Below, piece after piece: positions 47,771 to 60,020 of a DNA stretch of 64,000 nt (positions are counted from its first letter, which is position 1; each line of letters opens with the position of its first letter). The stretch spans positions 186,001 to 250,000 of the forward strand of contig WACJ01000405.1 of NCBI GenBank assembly GCA_008973525.1. The letters are read 5' to 3'. The notes beneath the pieces were generated by a model. The model saw nothing but the letters and a program-made list of their open reading frames with translations. It ran no database searches and was not told where the DNA came from. Made by a program: the position numbers and the translations under genes. The DNA comes from Stenopsyche tienmushanensis. Lineage: Eukaryota; Arthropoda; Insecta; Trichoptera; Stenopsychidae.

Positions 47771-48537
47771 GTGGTTATTAAAAAATATTTTAAAAAAGTT
47801 GTTATTTAGTAGAATTTTAAAAAAAGATCAAATCCATTGTTTAAGCTCCTTATTTCCTTTTGAATCAGCAAATTTATTTCAAAATAGATTTAAGCAGCTA
47901 TATTACCTGAAATTATATGTTCTTTTGGTAAATTAAATTGAAATTATAATACGTTTCGGTGAAATGCTAGTTTTTACATGTTAAATGTCGCCTAACAATT
48001 GGGAGGATAAACTTAAGATACCAAAGATAAATGTGGAAACAACTAAGGCATTTATGTTAAGAAAATCAAGAAACAGTCTCCCCTTCTTCTTGAAAATTGA
48101 AAATATAGGAATATGGTGTAAGAATATTACAATAGATTAAACCGATGTAAAGATTTGAAATACATTGAAAGATTTCTGTGTATTTCAAAGGCTGTTGTTT
48201 TTAATTAAAGTTATATTCCAAACTAATATTTCAATTTAAATATTTTTTCTGTGGATCTTTAGTCTAAAATCAAAAAAAATGTAACAAAATTTTGATGCAA
48301 TTTGCAACAAAAACATAAAGAACCTAATGCGAGTTACATAACATAATATACAATAATGACAATGTTAGCGCCAAAATCTATCTAATAATTGTAGTTATTA
48401 AAAATGATGCTAATCGTGTTAGTCGAATCGACTAACATTGATGATTAAAGTTGCTTGTAAAAAAAAATATTTTGAAAAATCACTATGGAAGTAAGAAAAG
48501 GTCTGTTTTTAAAATGTTGGTTAAAAATAAATCTAAA

Positions 48538-48556
48538 ACATTTTTTTTGTCCACAG
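48538..48556 (+). promoter_or_regulatory. 3' splice acceptor of connectin final exon
   Basis: ACATTTTTTTTGTCCACAG directly before GTAACAATTTCGCC. The long T tract and CAG are a strong acceptor and preserve the frame. Confidence 0.85.
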
Positions 48557-49110
48557 GTAACAATTTCGCCTGTGACTGCCGCCTGACGTGGATGTTCGCC
48601 CTTCGCAATGACACCAGGAATGACAAAATGAGGACATCCCTCGAGCAGATCGTCTGCTCCATGGAGCCATCCCAGAATCCCTTAGATCGCACCATCAGCA
48701 AGCAAAAGTCGATGAACGTCAACTACGGACGCAATATAGATAACAAATTGAGCGATAAAGTAACGCATAAGGTTTTCAGCCAAAAGTCTACCGTCGAATA
48801 TGTGGACGCGCCCGACCTTCCATACAAAGGCAATTTGGAGGACGACGTCTTTGAAGACGTCCAAAAGGATTCGATCGGCGGCCCCGAAACGAACAATCAC
48901 ACAAAAGCGGGACAAAAACACCTGTTTCGTATACCTGTTGAGCAACTGCCTTGTCCTGAGGAGCTGAAGGACTCTACGGATGCGCCCTTACTGAGACCCA
49001 GCCGGGGGGAAGTCAAAGATTTCAGAGGACACAATACCGCACTGGGACAAAGGATCACCGCCAGCACAGCATTAGCCCTAATGCCCATCGTCCTTCTGAT
49101 TGCGTTCTAA
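48557..49110 (+). CDS. Con: Connectin, final coding exon (C-cap, spacer, GPI signal)
   Basis: Completes codon 361 (Gly) and encodes residues 362-544, stop TAA at 49108-49110. NNFACDCRLTWMF is the start of an LRR C-terminal cap (CDC at 366-368), followed by a further cysteine in EQIVCSMEP. A sequon lies at Asn378. The next 140 residues are a polar, partly acidic spacer (for example GNLEDDVFEDVQKDSIGG) with no recognised domain, the least conserved part of such proteins. The last 15 residues, STALALMPIVLLIAF, form a short hydrophobic tail with no cytoplasmic sequence after it, as expected for a GPI-attachment signal and unlike a transmembrane receptor. The exon is GC-richer than surrounding DNA. 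Confidence 0.85.
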
Positions 49111-49263
49111 TCAGTTTTGCTTCTAAAAAAATACCATTTATTCATGGCAGTGATTATATTTTACGTGTCAAATCCTTGCTCATTTTAGGATGTGTATTAA
49201 TGATTAAACTCTCGGAATCGTATCAAATACGAGCAATTAAATTTTTGTAATTGTTCCAGTTCT

Positions 49264-49269
49264 AATAAA
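49264..49269 (+). terminator. Poly(A) signal of connectin
   Basis: AATAAA about 154 bp after the stop codon, within TTCTAATAAAGCG. It is the first canonical signal downstream. Confidence 0.6.
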
Positions 49270-49420
49270 GCGAAAAATCGATTGCGAAATCGAAAAAAAA
49301 AAATTTTTTTGGTTCGACGATTATGTGTTTATTTGTGAAAACAATGACTGATAGATAGTGTTGTTTAAAAAGACATTATTTTTATCAAAAGCAAATATGT
49401 GATTGTGTTAAAAATCAATT

Positions 49421-49558
49421 TATATATATGATGATTTAATATGCTTATTTTACTGTCTTTTGGATTAATCATCATGAAAAATTGCCAAGTGCATCGATTT
49501 GGAAATCATCAAAAGACAGCGAAATGGAATACGCTTAAATCATCACATCGTATATATA
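49421..49558. repeat. Long imperfect hairpin just past connectin
   Basis: Arm 1 (49421-49465; TATATGATGATTTAAT, then ACTGTCTTTTGG) pairs with arm 2 (about 49503-49558; CATCAAAAGACAGCG, then CTTAAATCATCACATCG and TATATATA) with a few mismatches and bulges, leaving a loop of about 38 nt. It might be a decayed MITE bounded by TA runs or a structured transcript segment. Confidence 0.5.
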
Positions 49559-49559
49559 T

Positions 49560-50920
49560 TTTTTCAAATACTTTCTTTTGTAAATATATTTAGGATGAAT
49601 AAGTTTAATTGAATAAGATAAAATTAGCTCCACGTATTTTTTATTGCACAAAATGTGGTACTTATTCCATTAAGTGTTATTTTAAATATTTATATAATAA
49701 GAATATTAGAGATTAGTTATTATATAGTTTGCTAGTTGCGTTACCAATTATATAGAAATCGTTGATGTGATTTATTATTAATCTAATATTTCTCGAATGA
49801 TTTTCAAACTTCATTACGCTTATTATTGATTTGATAAGTATATTGATTAATGCCAATTAAATTCGGAGATTTTTGCCAAAAATATTAAAATTTGATTTTT
49901 TGAAGGATATTGATCTAATTAATTTAATGCAGGGTAGCTTCGAAAGTAATTTAATTATACCTATTTATTTAAAACATCAAAAATTTACAACGGCCTATCC
50001 AACGCGTATATTTTCGAATGCTCTTTGATTTATAAAAGTAAGAGTGCAATTCCATTCGATTTAATTTACTATGAATAATCAATAACGTAGTTGTACATAT
50101 AATGAATAAGTCCTAATATATCAATGTATAAGAAGAAATTCATGATATTCGATCAGAAATAATACATATATTTTCCAAATTTATTTGATGTGATAATAAT
50201 TAATTGATTGTTGTATTGATTAAATTTGTAAATTAATCATCATGAAAGTCATCGAAGTATTTTTAACATAAAAAAACGAGCAGAACGCTGAGAAGAATAT
50301 TTATACGTATTAGCAGATGAAAACTCACCGGCTACAGACATTATTGCATATTGCTTGCTTCATTGGTGAATATTGTATACAATAGTAATCACGATTTTAA
50401 AATGATGTTTTATTAGAATTTCATGTAATCCCGTGCACTAAATAAATCATGGATATTGTTTATTTATGTAAATATTTTCATTGCTGTTTTTTAATAAAAA
50501 AGATGTGTTTGTATTCAAATCTGAATAAAAGTTTTCATTATTTGTATGGGATTTTTTTAAAATTTTGCCCCCCTTTAATACGAACGAATAATATGATTTT
50601 TATTTAATATCATTAATATAATTAGTTTAAACCACTGATGATTAATAAAATAAATATTTGAGTGTCTCAGAATGGAATGTATTTTATACGTTAAAATTCA
50701 TCAGTTTATATCAAGACATAGTGTTAACGAAACACAAATATCTTGAAAACCTACAGAATAAAATTTAAAAAGAGTAATTAAAAATAAAAATAAAAGTTAT
50801 AGGCTGGTAAAGTGTAAGGGGTAAAAAAAGAGCTTGTTCTGGTTAACACGATTACAACCCTTCTATTGATGTGAAATAATTTTTTAAAAATAATTCTTAA
50901 TTAGTAAATGTGTCGCTATG
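49560..50920. other. No gene seen downstream of connectin
   Basis: AT-rich DNA with no credible frame or repeat. Confidence 0.5.
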
Positions 50921-50924
50921 GTCC

Positions 50925-51060
50925 CTACCTCAGAAAAAAAAATCAAAAATTTTAATAATTTAAAAAAAAGTAATATTTTGGCTTTTTTTCAGTTTTTTTT
51001 TAATAGTTTAAAATATTTTTTAACATAAATCTGGTAGGAGCAATAGACATAAAATAATAA
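50925..51060 (-). repeat. T/A-rich dispersed repeat, copy 3
   Basis: On the minus strand, TCTATTGCTCCTACCAGATT, TATGTTAAAAAATATTTTAA and ACTATTAAAAAAAAACTG match 29450-29510 (TCTATTGTTCCTACCAGATT, then TATTTTTAACTATTTAAAA). Confidence 0.45.
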
Positions 51061-51064
51061 AAAT

Positions 51065-52025
51065 GATAATTAAATTTTTGGGACGTTCTTAGAATGGTAA
51101 AGTCAAGAAGATTAGATCTTAAACTGGGGTTCACGAAGTCATTACAGGGGGTCCTGCAAAAATATTTTAAAAGAAACATTTATTGATACTTGAACAAGAT
51201 ATTTTCGTGGAATTATTTACTAGAAAACATTGTAATAAGATGTATGTTGATAAATATCTGACCAAGAAATGTTTGTATGTTTGAAAAATTAAGTCGACGT
51301 AGAACGACGTAAAATGTTGGTTTGGGCCTTAAAGGGTTGGATTGGGATTCGCCGAAAAAAAATTGTAAGTCTGTAAAATTTTGTTGTTAACTCATTCTGT
51401 TCATAACACAAGCATGGGTTAAAATAAATAATTTTAAACAAATATAAAAATTAATATATTTCAACAAGACTACAGCGGATCTCATTTTGCAAAAATTAAC
51501 ACAAGAAAAATTAATAATTTTTGCTTCAGAGGTGTTACCACACTCATCGTATTCATCAGAAATTGAACCCTTTGAATGCAATTTGTGTTCTGACTATGAA
51601 ATGAAAATAGTGATAAGAAAAGATATCAAAAATTTGCCTAAATAGTGCATTATAAAGTATCAAAAAGGGTAATAAAATTATGCATTCGATATTAAATATT
51701 GTAATTGTCTCCTCTTTCCATTTTTTGAGTCCTTGTTTTTGACGACGTCCCGAAAAAAATGATTGCCTGTCAAGGATAGAGAATCGCCTCTATTCCACTT
51801 TGAAAGGTGGTTTGTCCGTCATTCATCGGTACCGAGATCATCATTGAAGATAACGCTTCGAATAACCCCTTTGTGCGGTCTCCGCAGCCGAATAAGGCAA
51901 CAGTCGGAGATTGTCGCAGCAGCGAAGACAGCGATAACAATATGCTTTTAATTATTTTGTAAATGATGAATAAAATACTTATAAAACTTATTCCTCTTCT
52001 ACCTTGGACTCTTGTTGTATAGGTT
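51065..52025. other. No gene seen
   Basis: Short frames only. Around 51120-51160, AAACTGGGGTTCACGAAGTC and CAGGGGGTCCTGCAAAA resemble some hAT ends, but no partner end was found. Confidence 0.4.
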
Positions 52026-52029
52026 CGGG

Positions 52030-52310
52030 TTTAAATCCAGATTGTGGAAAAAATTTTTACCGTACCAACGCATTTGGGAGATCGGAAATATTAATATTTC
52101 TGATCGATCGTCTCGATCCAGGCTTGACCTTAATTTCCTGGATTAAAAAAAAGTCGTGCAGGGACGCCTATGAGTGAGTAATTGAATTTGCAACAATAAT
52201 TAAAATATCATTTTAAAATCATGATAATTTCACTGTTCACTCAAAGTTCCTGTTCATACTTAACCACATATGGAATTCAAAGGAAAATTCACATCACATA
52301 ATAATAATTC
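52030..52310 (-). repeat. AACCTGGAT / CGATCGATC family, copy 3
   Basis: Read on the minus strand: GTGAATTTTCCTTTGAATT, AATCCAGGAAATTAAGGTC, AAGCCTGGATCGAGACGATC, GATCAGAAATATTAATA and AAACCCGAACCTATA. These are the same blocks in the same order as 4480-4720. Confidence 0.45.
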
Positions 52311-52319
52311 CCCTATAAA

Positions 52320-55120
52320 GTTGAGTATAGAGATCGTTTACGATCAATAACAGATATTATATAGTTAAAATATTTTTATTAAAATTCAAATAAGGGTATG
52401 CAGATTGCCATATTGGAAAATTTATGGCAAATAATTAAGTTTCATTGGAATTCAAGACTAGTTTCGATGATATCTGGAAACGACTGTCGGATATATTTTC
52501 GAGGTATTTCGTAATGCCGGAATTTCATTACAGGATGAAGATTATCCTTCAAATAATAGTCTTTCTCCGATTACCAATAAACTAATATTGCTTGAGTACT
52601 TGCCTATTCGATTAGAATAATAGGCGTTCTGATCAATGGCTAATGGTTCAGTGCTTTCAATTAATCCAGATCTACCCTTAACGAGGTTAATATTTAATAA
52701 TTCAATCCCTCATGTGCGTATATGTTGGGGGACTTATCATTAATTCCCGGTGCCGAAAAACTTTTTCCCGTGTTCAAGGCGGAGTTCTCTTTCTAATTGT
52801 AGTGAAATAGGTGCACTTAAATTTGAACCCCTAGGAAGAGTTCGCCTAGCAGTAGATATTTTCCGGGATAGAGTCGTTAATACGATTTCTCATTATAAAG
52901 TTGAGTTGTAAGTTACAACAAAGGGGTACGGATGCAAAGTTGGCTTTTATAATTCGAATGAAATGCATTCGATTGAAAACAACAAAAGGTCTCTCTAAAC
53001 AAAAGTCATTCGTAAACTGTAGTTATCGATTCCGAACTTTCGTCGAAGCCTTTAACAAGCCGATTTTTAAACTTACATTAAGCTTAACAATCACGATTTA
53101 ACGTGAACGGAGCTAAGTCACATTACTTTTAATGATGCGTTTTTAAGGCATATGTGCAATTAAGTGCAGCAAACACGCTGAAGTAAAAATATTCAAATGA
53201 ACACAAGCTTAAAAAGTCTTCAATATGAATGATTATAATCTAATTCGGTAATACATACATCAATCAAAGCAAAAATGTCAAAAAAATATATTAACGAGAC
53301 AGAATGGCGTGCTACCATGTTGTATGAATCGCCTTTCGTGCTAAAAGCTGTGAGTATAACAATTTTTACTATGAGGGATGAATCATGGGTTTGTGACCTT
53401 AAATTTGAGTCATATTGCAATTCTTTATCATAAATCTCGAGCGTTTTTTTTTGAGATGTTGTAAATCTCAAATCATCTATTGAGATGCTTGTAAACGTGT
53501 CGTTTAAAGGAATTAAATATAAAATAGAAACAATTAATGTGGCCTTACATTTAACCATTTGATTAATGAGCTAATTTTAAATTGAGTTAAACATAGATGC
53601 TATATTCATATGGCTACAACTTATCGTCCAAATAAATCAAATTCCTCTCAGGATCGCGCTAGCGTGAGTACAAACTTGTATATCAATAAATTAACCTTAA
53701 CACAGCACTCATTTTATTTTCAAAACGCGAGCGAAAAGGGTAATATTAGAATATATGACTTCCGATGCATTTTAAAGAACAATCAGTCGCCAACGGGTGC
53801 CCGACCTGTACGGATATGTCTGACCCAGGCGCTCCCGGTGGATCTGCCCTGCTATCTTGCAGCCCACTGACTGTTCAGAGGATCAATGCCGATATTCTAG
53901 CTTTAATGAATAAGCAGATCGCCTATGTTTAATAATGTATTTAAATACATTTTCAATAGTAATATATATTTATTTCATTAATATTTCTAAAAAATTCTTT
54001 CTTCTCTTTTCCATACATTTATTAGTCTCGCTTTACACGGTTTCGAATAACATGATAATCTAGCAGAATGTGTTTTCCTTGTCAAGCAAAAAAAAACTTA
54101 CAACAGAACTTAATACGCTTTCTCTCAGATGAGGCTTGTAAACTAACATTTTTAAAAATAATTTATTTTGATATGGAAATTATCAATAGAATAACGTTGG
54201 GTTTTCTTTATCGCTCATTTGATACTCTTTCGAGTGTGCCTGATCCTCTCTCACCCCGTATTTTTCAAGGCTTTGAAATGCTCGATTTTAATCCTTTCCG
54301 AGTTTCGTTTTAGCGGAATTTAAAAAATAGAAAAGGTTGAAGCCAGCATCAGCTAGTTTAGCTCTCAATGCAGAGAGCGGAAATTTCGATTCATCACAAA
54401 TATTTATCTGACCGACATGGAAGAGGCATGTCGGCTACACTCGCCCCAGTAACACACGCCTCATCGAAACCGATCAGGCTATAAATTGTTCGCTTTTTAA
54501 GCCTCTGCAAAGCTCTACAGGATTATGAAGTGACTGCATCCTTCCACCTACACAAGACCCTCAAATCGACGAATGAATCGTCAATTTTGAGGCGGAAAAA
54601 TGGACCAACTGGTCATCGAAAAATATTCATGAAAATCTCGAAACGATAGAGCGAATTTGAGCATATCTCCAAACGATTTAAATAAACATGCCTTCGAACT
54701 GCCAGAATAAAATAGGTTGCATACATTGTGCAGCTTTGTTGCATGAACATTTGTTGTTATACCTAGCAAGAAATGTAAACAATACGTCGACGTCTTCCTC
54801 AATATACCCTCATGCAAATTGCTCTACAAACATTCGCTATAAGAAGTTTATTTTATGTGAATTGTGTCAATATTTTACACACATATTAAAAATGCTATTA
54901 ATTTCCTGATGTATTCATTATAAATTTAAATTGATATAAAATTTCACACATACGTTATTATGTTATTATTTGATATTCATTGCTTGACGATGCAGAATTG
55001 GCTCACATCAACGCGTCCACAGAAGCCATGCATTTGCTAATTAGCAATTCACTAACAGTGCATGTTTGATGTAATTCAAACAGTTCTATGGCGCAACATT
55101 TGATCAATGATCAATTGTAT
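52320..55120. other. No gene seen
   Basis: Frames such as 53220-53558 (-) and 53610-53870 (+) lack domains. A perfect 8-bp stem, CCGACATG / CATGTCGG with a 7-nt loop, lies at 54413-54435. Otherwise unremarkable. Confidence 0.45.
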
Positions 55121-55845
55121 TAGAGGAGCCTAAAAATATTCACGTATTTAGTAAAAAATATATAAACGACAAAAATTGAACATTCAATATTATAATATAT
55201 AATTCCCTATATCGTTTTGGCAGTCCTTTGATTCCTTTTTTATAAAAACTTTTCGATTTAGAATTAAGAAAAACGGTTTTAAATGCATTTCCACGTTTTG
55301 TCGCTCATACTTGTCGTTGTGTTCGATGAAGGCGTACTCATCCTATCCTATAGCACCCATCCTATTCGTTTTGTCGATAAGTTTTAAATAATTCTAATGG
55401 AAGCCCAGTCTTTTGCGATAATTCCTCGTTTATTTGTCGTGGATCTGATCCTGATTATTAATTTTAGTGCATGGTTATCAAAATTCAAATGCCTCGTTCT
55501 CAGTTCATCCCTTAAGTTTTACTGCCTGATTTAAATTTTTTGAACTAATATTGGCATCTGCGGATTTTTACCACATTACCATAAATATCTTTGAGTATTT
55601 TATTAGTTTTTTGGCATTCCAATTCAAATTTAAAAAATAGCATACAAACTTGGATGTGGACTTCATTAGTTTCGGGTCTGGACGCAAAACCTTAACAATA
55701 AAAAATATCTGTTGTATAAAAATATCGTTCTAGAAGAAAGATAACTTACAAAGATGTTTCCTTCATTTTGTCCAGACGTACAATGAATTCAAACGTATGA
55801 TCTCAAAATACGCTTGAGATCTTCGCTATTCTTGGGTTCTCCATA
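55121..55845 (-). mobile_element. Mariner lineage B, inverted internally deleted copy
   Basis: The left end, TA then GAGGAGCCTAAAAATATTCA, and the right end, complement GGAGAACCCAAGAATAGCGA, are the lineage-B termini. The minus strand carries an N-terminal piece at about 55390-55600 matching the 26.6-kb copy (GGGATGAACTGAGAACGAGG against GGGATGAACCGAGAATGGAA; GGAATTATCGCAAAAGACTGG). A C-terminal tail covers 55200-55300 (GTGGAAATGCATTTAAAACC). The whole catalytic middle is missing. Non-autonomous and decayed. Confidence 0.7.
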
Positions 55846-55849
55846 TATA

Positions 55850-57940
55850 TAATATATGGAGAACTAAAAAAATATCAAATTTGAATTGAATCATTAAAAA
55901 AATATGTTTGGTAAATATAATATTTCAGTTTTTGATGAGCGGCATGAACGATGATCTGTTGGTTGATGCGGTTGATGGCAGATGTTAGAATAAGTGTCCG
56001 CCGGTAGTAATCATATTTAAAAACACTACTTTGACACCAGTTTTAATGAATACCTTTTTGCAAAAAAAACCTAAATATCATCAATAAGAAGAGTTTCTGA
56101 ATAGACATTTATACTTATTTCAGGTTTTTTTTTTTTAATTTTATACATTTATATTAAACCATTACACTTTTAACTTAAATTCTAATCCAATAATAATGAA
56201 TTTTAATGGATTCTTTGTCTCCATAAGTAAAATTTTGATGAATGTGGAGGCATTTCTTATGACCTTTGTATGATGATACTCTCTATGATATAGAAAATAC
56301 AATAAAAGGAAAGCCCACAGACTTGTTAAAAGATGTTATCTAAAGTGCTTTAGTGGACTTAAATAAATTATTTAATTACTGCCCCATAAAAATAAATTTT
56401 GCTTTATGATAGCATCAACATTGACAGAAGCAATTCTGTTTTATGTCCCGCACTAAATGCAAAAATAAAACAATAAAAATCGATTTCACGTAATAACATG
56501 GAGAATTATTCTCGAAAAAAATACGGGAACTGCCGATTCCTTCTATTTTTCCGTCCTTCCGCAAATTTTTACGGACACCATAAATTACCGTTAACAAAAG
56601 TAAGCTTTGCTGTTTTGCAGAACAAAACGGAAGTGTTCGGACGGACATTTGGTCATAAACAGAACCAAGTTTATAGGCTTTAGGGGGCCGCGTACCTCAG
56701 CGTTTATTAAAAGTGATGCCATTTTATTGCTCCACTATTGCAAGCCAAAACCTAAAAACTCATACGCCACATATGCCCTGGGATTTGAGCTGCTTCGCGC
56801 GTAAATTAATTGTAAGTCGGGACGTTTTTTGCTTTGAACCCCTCTCTAAAATAAGGAGAAAAAGCGAAGGGAGTTTATTCGCTTCCCTATTCCCAGATAG
56901 TGAGCGTATTTATTTCGCAAGAAAATAATAAATCTAATCTCGGTATGGAGAGATAAAAACGTTACTCCCAATTGTAGTGAACCATTGATCGTATCTAGCT
57001 GAAGATTAATTCGGAGATATTCAAGCTCAGTTGAAAATCCTAGACGACAGTTAGTTAAGGCTTTACTCTGTAGACATATATCAAGACCTTTTCTTATTCA
57101 TTGGAAATTCGCTGTAAGTCAGATTGAAGATTCAGCTCATATATAAAGCGTTTCAAAGGACGTTTTTAATTTAAATCGATGCTTATGGTTTTATGGTGTG
57201 ACACCCATTCCACGGCCGAAAATCACCAATTCAATACTAAAAGCAAAGCGAAATGTAATTCGAAATTTTTCAACATACATACGATCATCCAACATTTTTG
57301 CTTTTCATCTTTTCCAGCAATTCAGACAATGCTGAGTTATAAGTGTTGAAGCATTGTCCTCGACGAGTAACTTTTCTAAGTAAAAGAAGAAAAATGAAGT
57401 CTCATACCCATCCTCACATAGCATCTGACTTGTATGCGATTATATAACCGTTCTTCGTCTTATCAACACACTCTCTTAAATAATATATTTTATAATTTGA
57501 TTTTTAAAATTTATAAAATTTTGACAATTTCTGAAGTAAAGTTTTTGCAGAAAACTATTTCATCCGACGCAATTTCTCCTTGAATTATTATTGAAAAAAA
57601 ATATTTAAAATCATATTGCATAAAAGTGTTGAACAAAAACATATTACAATTTATAAAGCGTATTATATCAAAACTAGAGGATACAATTCTAATTATGATG
57701 TCGACACATCATATTTCCAAATTAAGAGAGTTTTTTTCATTTTGGATACAGTCCTGGGGTTTTTATCATAGTTTTTAAATAATTTTATTCCTTTTCAATT
57801 CATTTTATGTATTAAAAAAATGATCCATATGTATAAATAATTACCTTTTATACCCTAAAAAATGCATTTTTTAACCAATTCATCAATTGAGTCTCGATAT
57901 AAACTGATTATTTAAGAGCAAGTCTTAAATTTTTGATTAC
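55850..57940. other. No gene seen
   Basis: The three overlapping plus-strand frames at 56498-56928 show no domain. Nothing else was recognised. Confidence 0.45.
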
Positions 57941-57946
57941 AGGAAA

Positions 57947-58020
57947 CCCTTTTATAGCGTCCACTTTGTTTGCGGCGTTTTTATAGCATCGTCCCTATCT
58001 CGAAGCTATAGAAGGGTTGA
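57947..58020. repeat. Palindromic TATAGCGTC element, complete-looking copy
   Basis: CAGGAAACCCTTTTATAGCG at one end and GCTATAGAAGGGTTGATTA at the other form an inverted pair around about 40 bp that includes GTCCACTTTGTTTGCGGCG. This seems to be the shortest copy that keeps both ends; related pieces are at 23.65, 24.61 and 37.62 kb. Confidence 0.6.
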
Positions 58021-60020
58021 TTATATAATATATTGCGATGCAAGTAATATATTTTATTGGTTTTATTTAAATTTGCATATTAATATTAAATATATTTGCA
58101 TTCAATCCATGCGTATATTAAATTAGAATTAATTTCCACATTGATTAAGTTTCGTGATGCTTATAATTTGCACGTATTCAAGTTCCAATCCCAAAGGCTT
58201 ACGGTCCATATACGGGATTTGTCTCTGAGCCATTTGGAGTCTGGATAGAGCGTTTAGGGAAATATCCAGTTCTATTGATTGACCACATTTCAGCACCATG
58301 AGACAGGAGATTGATAAGTTTCCTGGAACGAGATTATTTTCAGTTGCACCCGGATGTGATAGCTCATCAATATCCACATGGATAGAGCGAAAAGTAGAGT
58401 CGACAAACACAAGCGAAATTATGAATTCATGACATGTTCATGGCATATTCATTGGATCGAGAATTGATATGATGGAGATTTTTTTTGTTGTAAAATGCAA
58501 CGCTTAATGGATCGAATGATCTAAGAAACTGTCAAAATATTCAAAATGGTGGCTGGATAAAGTCACAGGGATATGCCATTACCATAAATATCGTAGAATT
58601 TTCACATTCACGTAGCCGTAGGTACACGTTCTATATCAAATGTTTAGCATATATATATTCGGTAATGATGCCGTAAAGGTTGTAATAGCAACTGATATTT
58701 ATAAATATTTTCCAAATAAATATACGTCCTACAATCTGTTATTTTAGTTAAAGAAATACTCATAAGCCTTCCAAATTTGAATTTAATTTTCCATCCAAAG
58801 ATATTATGAAATCAAATATATTCTTAAGAGAATCCAATAAAAATAAAGAGATTGTCAGTGCTTTAGTTCTGTGAGCCAATAAATTAAGTCTTGAAAGTTA
58901 ATCGAACCATTTACAATGTAAAGGTCGGATCGAAATGAAAGACCTATATATAGGTCATTAATAAACGAATTGCTTATACGAAGTATATTAGCCATTAGCA
59001 CAGATTGGAATCGACTTTGATGTATCAAATCATAGAAAAAAAGCAAACTATTAATTTCTTCCGACGAAGGTGAACCATCAACGCGCTCCCAGGGATCCGA
59101 ATCCTTTATGAGGACTTAATGATGAAGCTCTGTTATATGAGCCATTAAAGGTGTACTAAATTGGATTGTCAACTACTGTTCATGAATTTCAAGAAGGCTA
59201 TCTGTGTAAGCCTAAATTTTAAATGATAAAATTCCCCTGAGCTAAATCACTACATCGGGACTCAATTATTATAAATTAATTCAGGGCTTATTTTCATTAT
59301 TGCGTACTGAGAAAATTGTGTTTATTCCAAAGAAAATAAACGGAAAACTTATCTGGAAACTATGCTAACAAAGTTGACGATTAATCAAAGCTCTTCTCGC
59401 CTCGCCGATAAAATATTGCTTATCGAATTGAACGCTACGAAAAATAGCGTACATTGCAGAGTATAATAGATGATTAATTTTATTCCATTGAATGTATTTA
59501 TTTATCTAATAATCCTATACGTAATTGAATGAAAAATCCATTAATAGAATTGGTAAACCATATAAATGTACTTAAAGCATCAATACAAATAGGGATATAT
59601 TTAGCAGGTTTTCGTCTCATACATGGTGTTTTGCACATAGATCAACAAAACTTTTATTGGGGGTTAAGGAGATCATTTGCTACGTTTCAAAGTTTTGAAA
59701 AAATATCAAAAATTTCAGTCGTACACATGTTTCACACTGAAATAACTGTTTTTGTATTTTGCAATGTATTTTTGATCTTTCTAAATCATTATTTTATTCA
59801 ATCGGCTTAGTCTATGTGTAAAACGCCCTATATATCTTGGCAATATTAAATTTTGATGCAATTCAAATTTAATAGAAAAATGATTTTGATACTAAAGAGA
59901 TATTAAATTTAAAAGAGCTTCAAGTCCTGCCCGACAATTGAATTGAATTCAACCAAAATTTAAATAACATAAATATATTTTTTTGCATAGTTAATTAAAC
60001 TGGGATGTAATAATATTATT
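58021..60020. other. No gene seen
   Basis: A 93-codon minus-strand frame (58129-58410) and a 93-codon plus-strand frame (59529-59810) have no recognisable motif, splice partner or repeat relative. I leave them unannotated. Confidence 0.4.

Larger units (their letters stand above)
36378..48556 (+). other. Connectin intron, 12,179 bp
   Basis: Bounded by GTGAGT and TTTTTTGTCCACAG. It carries a dispersed repeat (36930-37240), a TATAGCGTC element (37619-37672), a foldback MITE (40439-40614), a mariner (44087-45326), a SINE (45660-45830), another repeat trace (45920-46040) and a hAT relic (47170-47770). The long clear parts (37700-40390, 40760-44080, 46050-47160, 47780-48540) hold only short frames without motifs. 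No additional coding exon is needed to keep the frame. Confidence 0.8.

Noticed and set aside
51120..51160. hAT-type end
   Set aside because: One suggestive end only; no inverted partner or target duplication found.
58129..58410. 93-codon minus-strand frame
   Set aside because: Reads like protein but has no recognisable family, partner exon or repeat copy; left unannotated.
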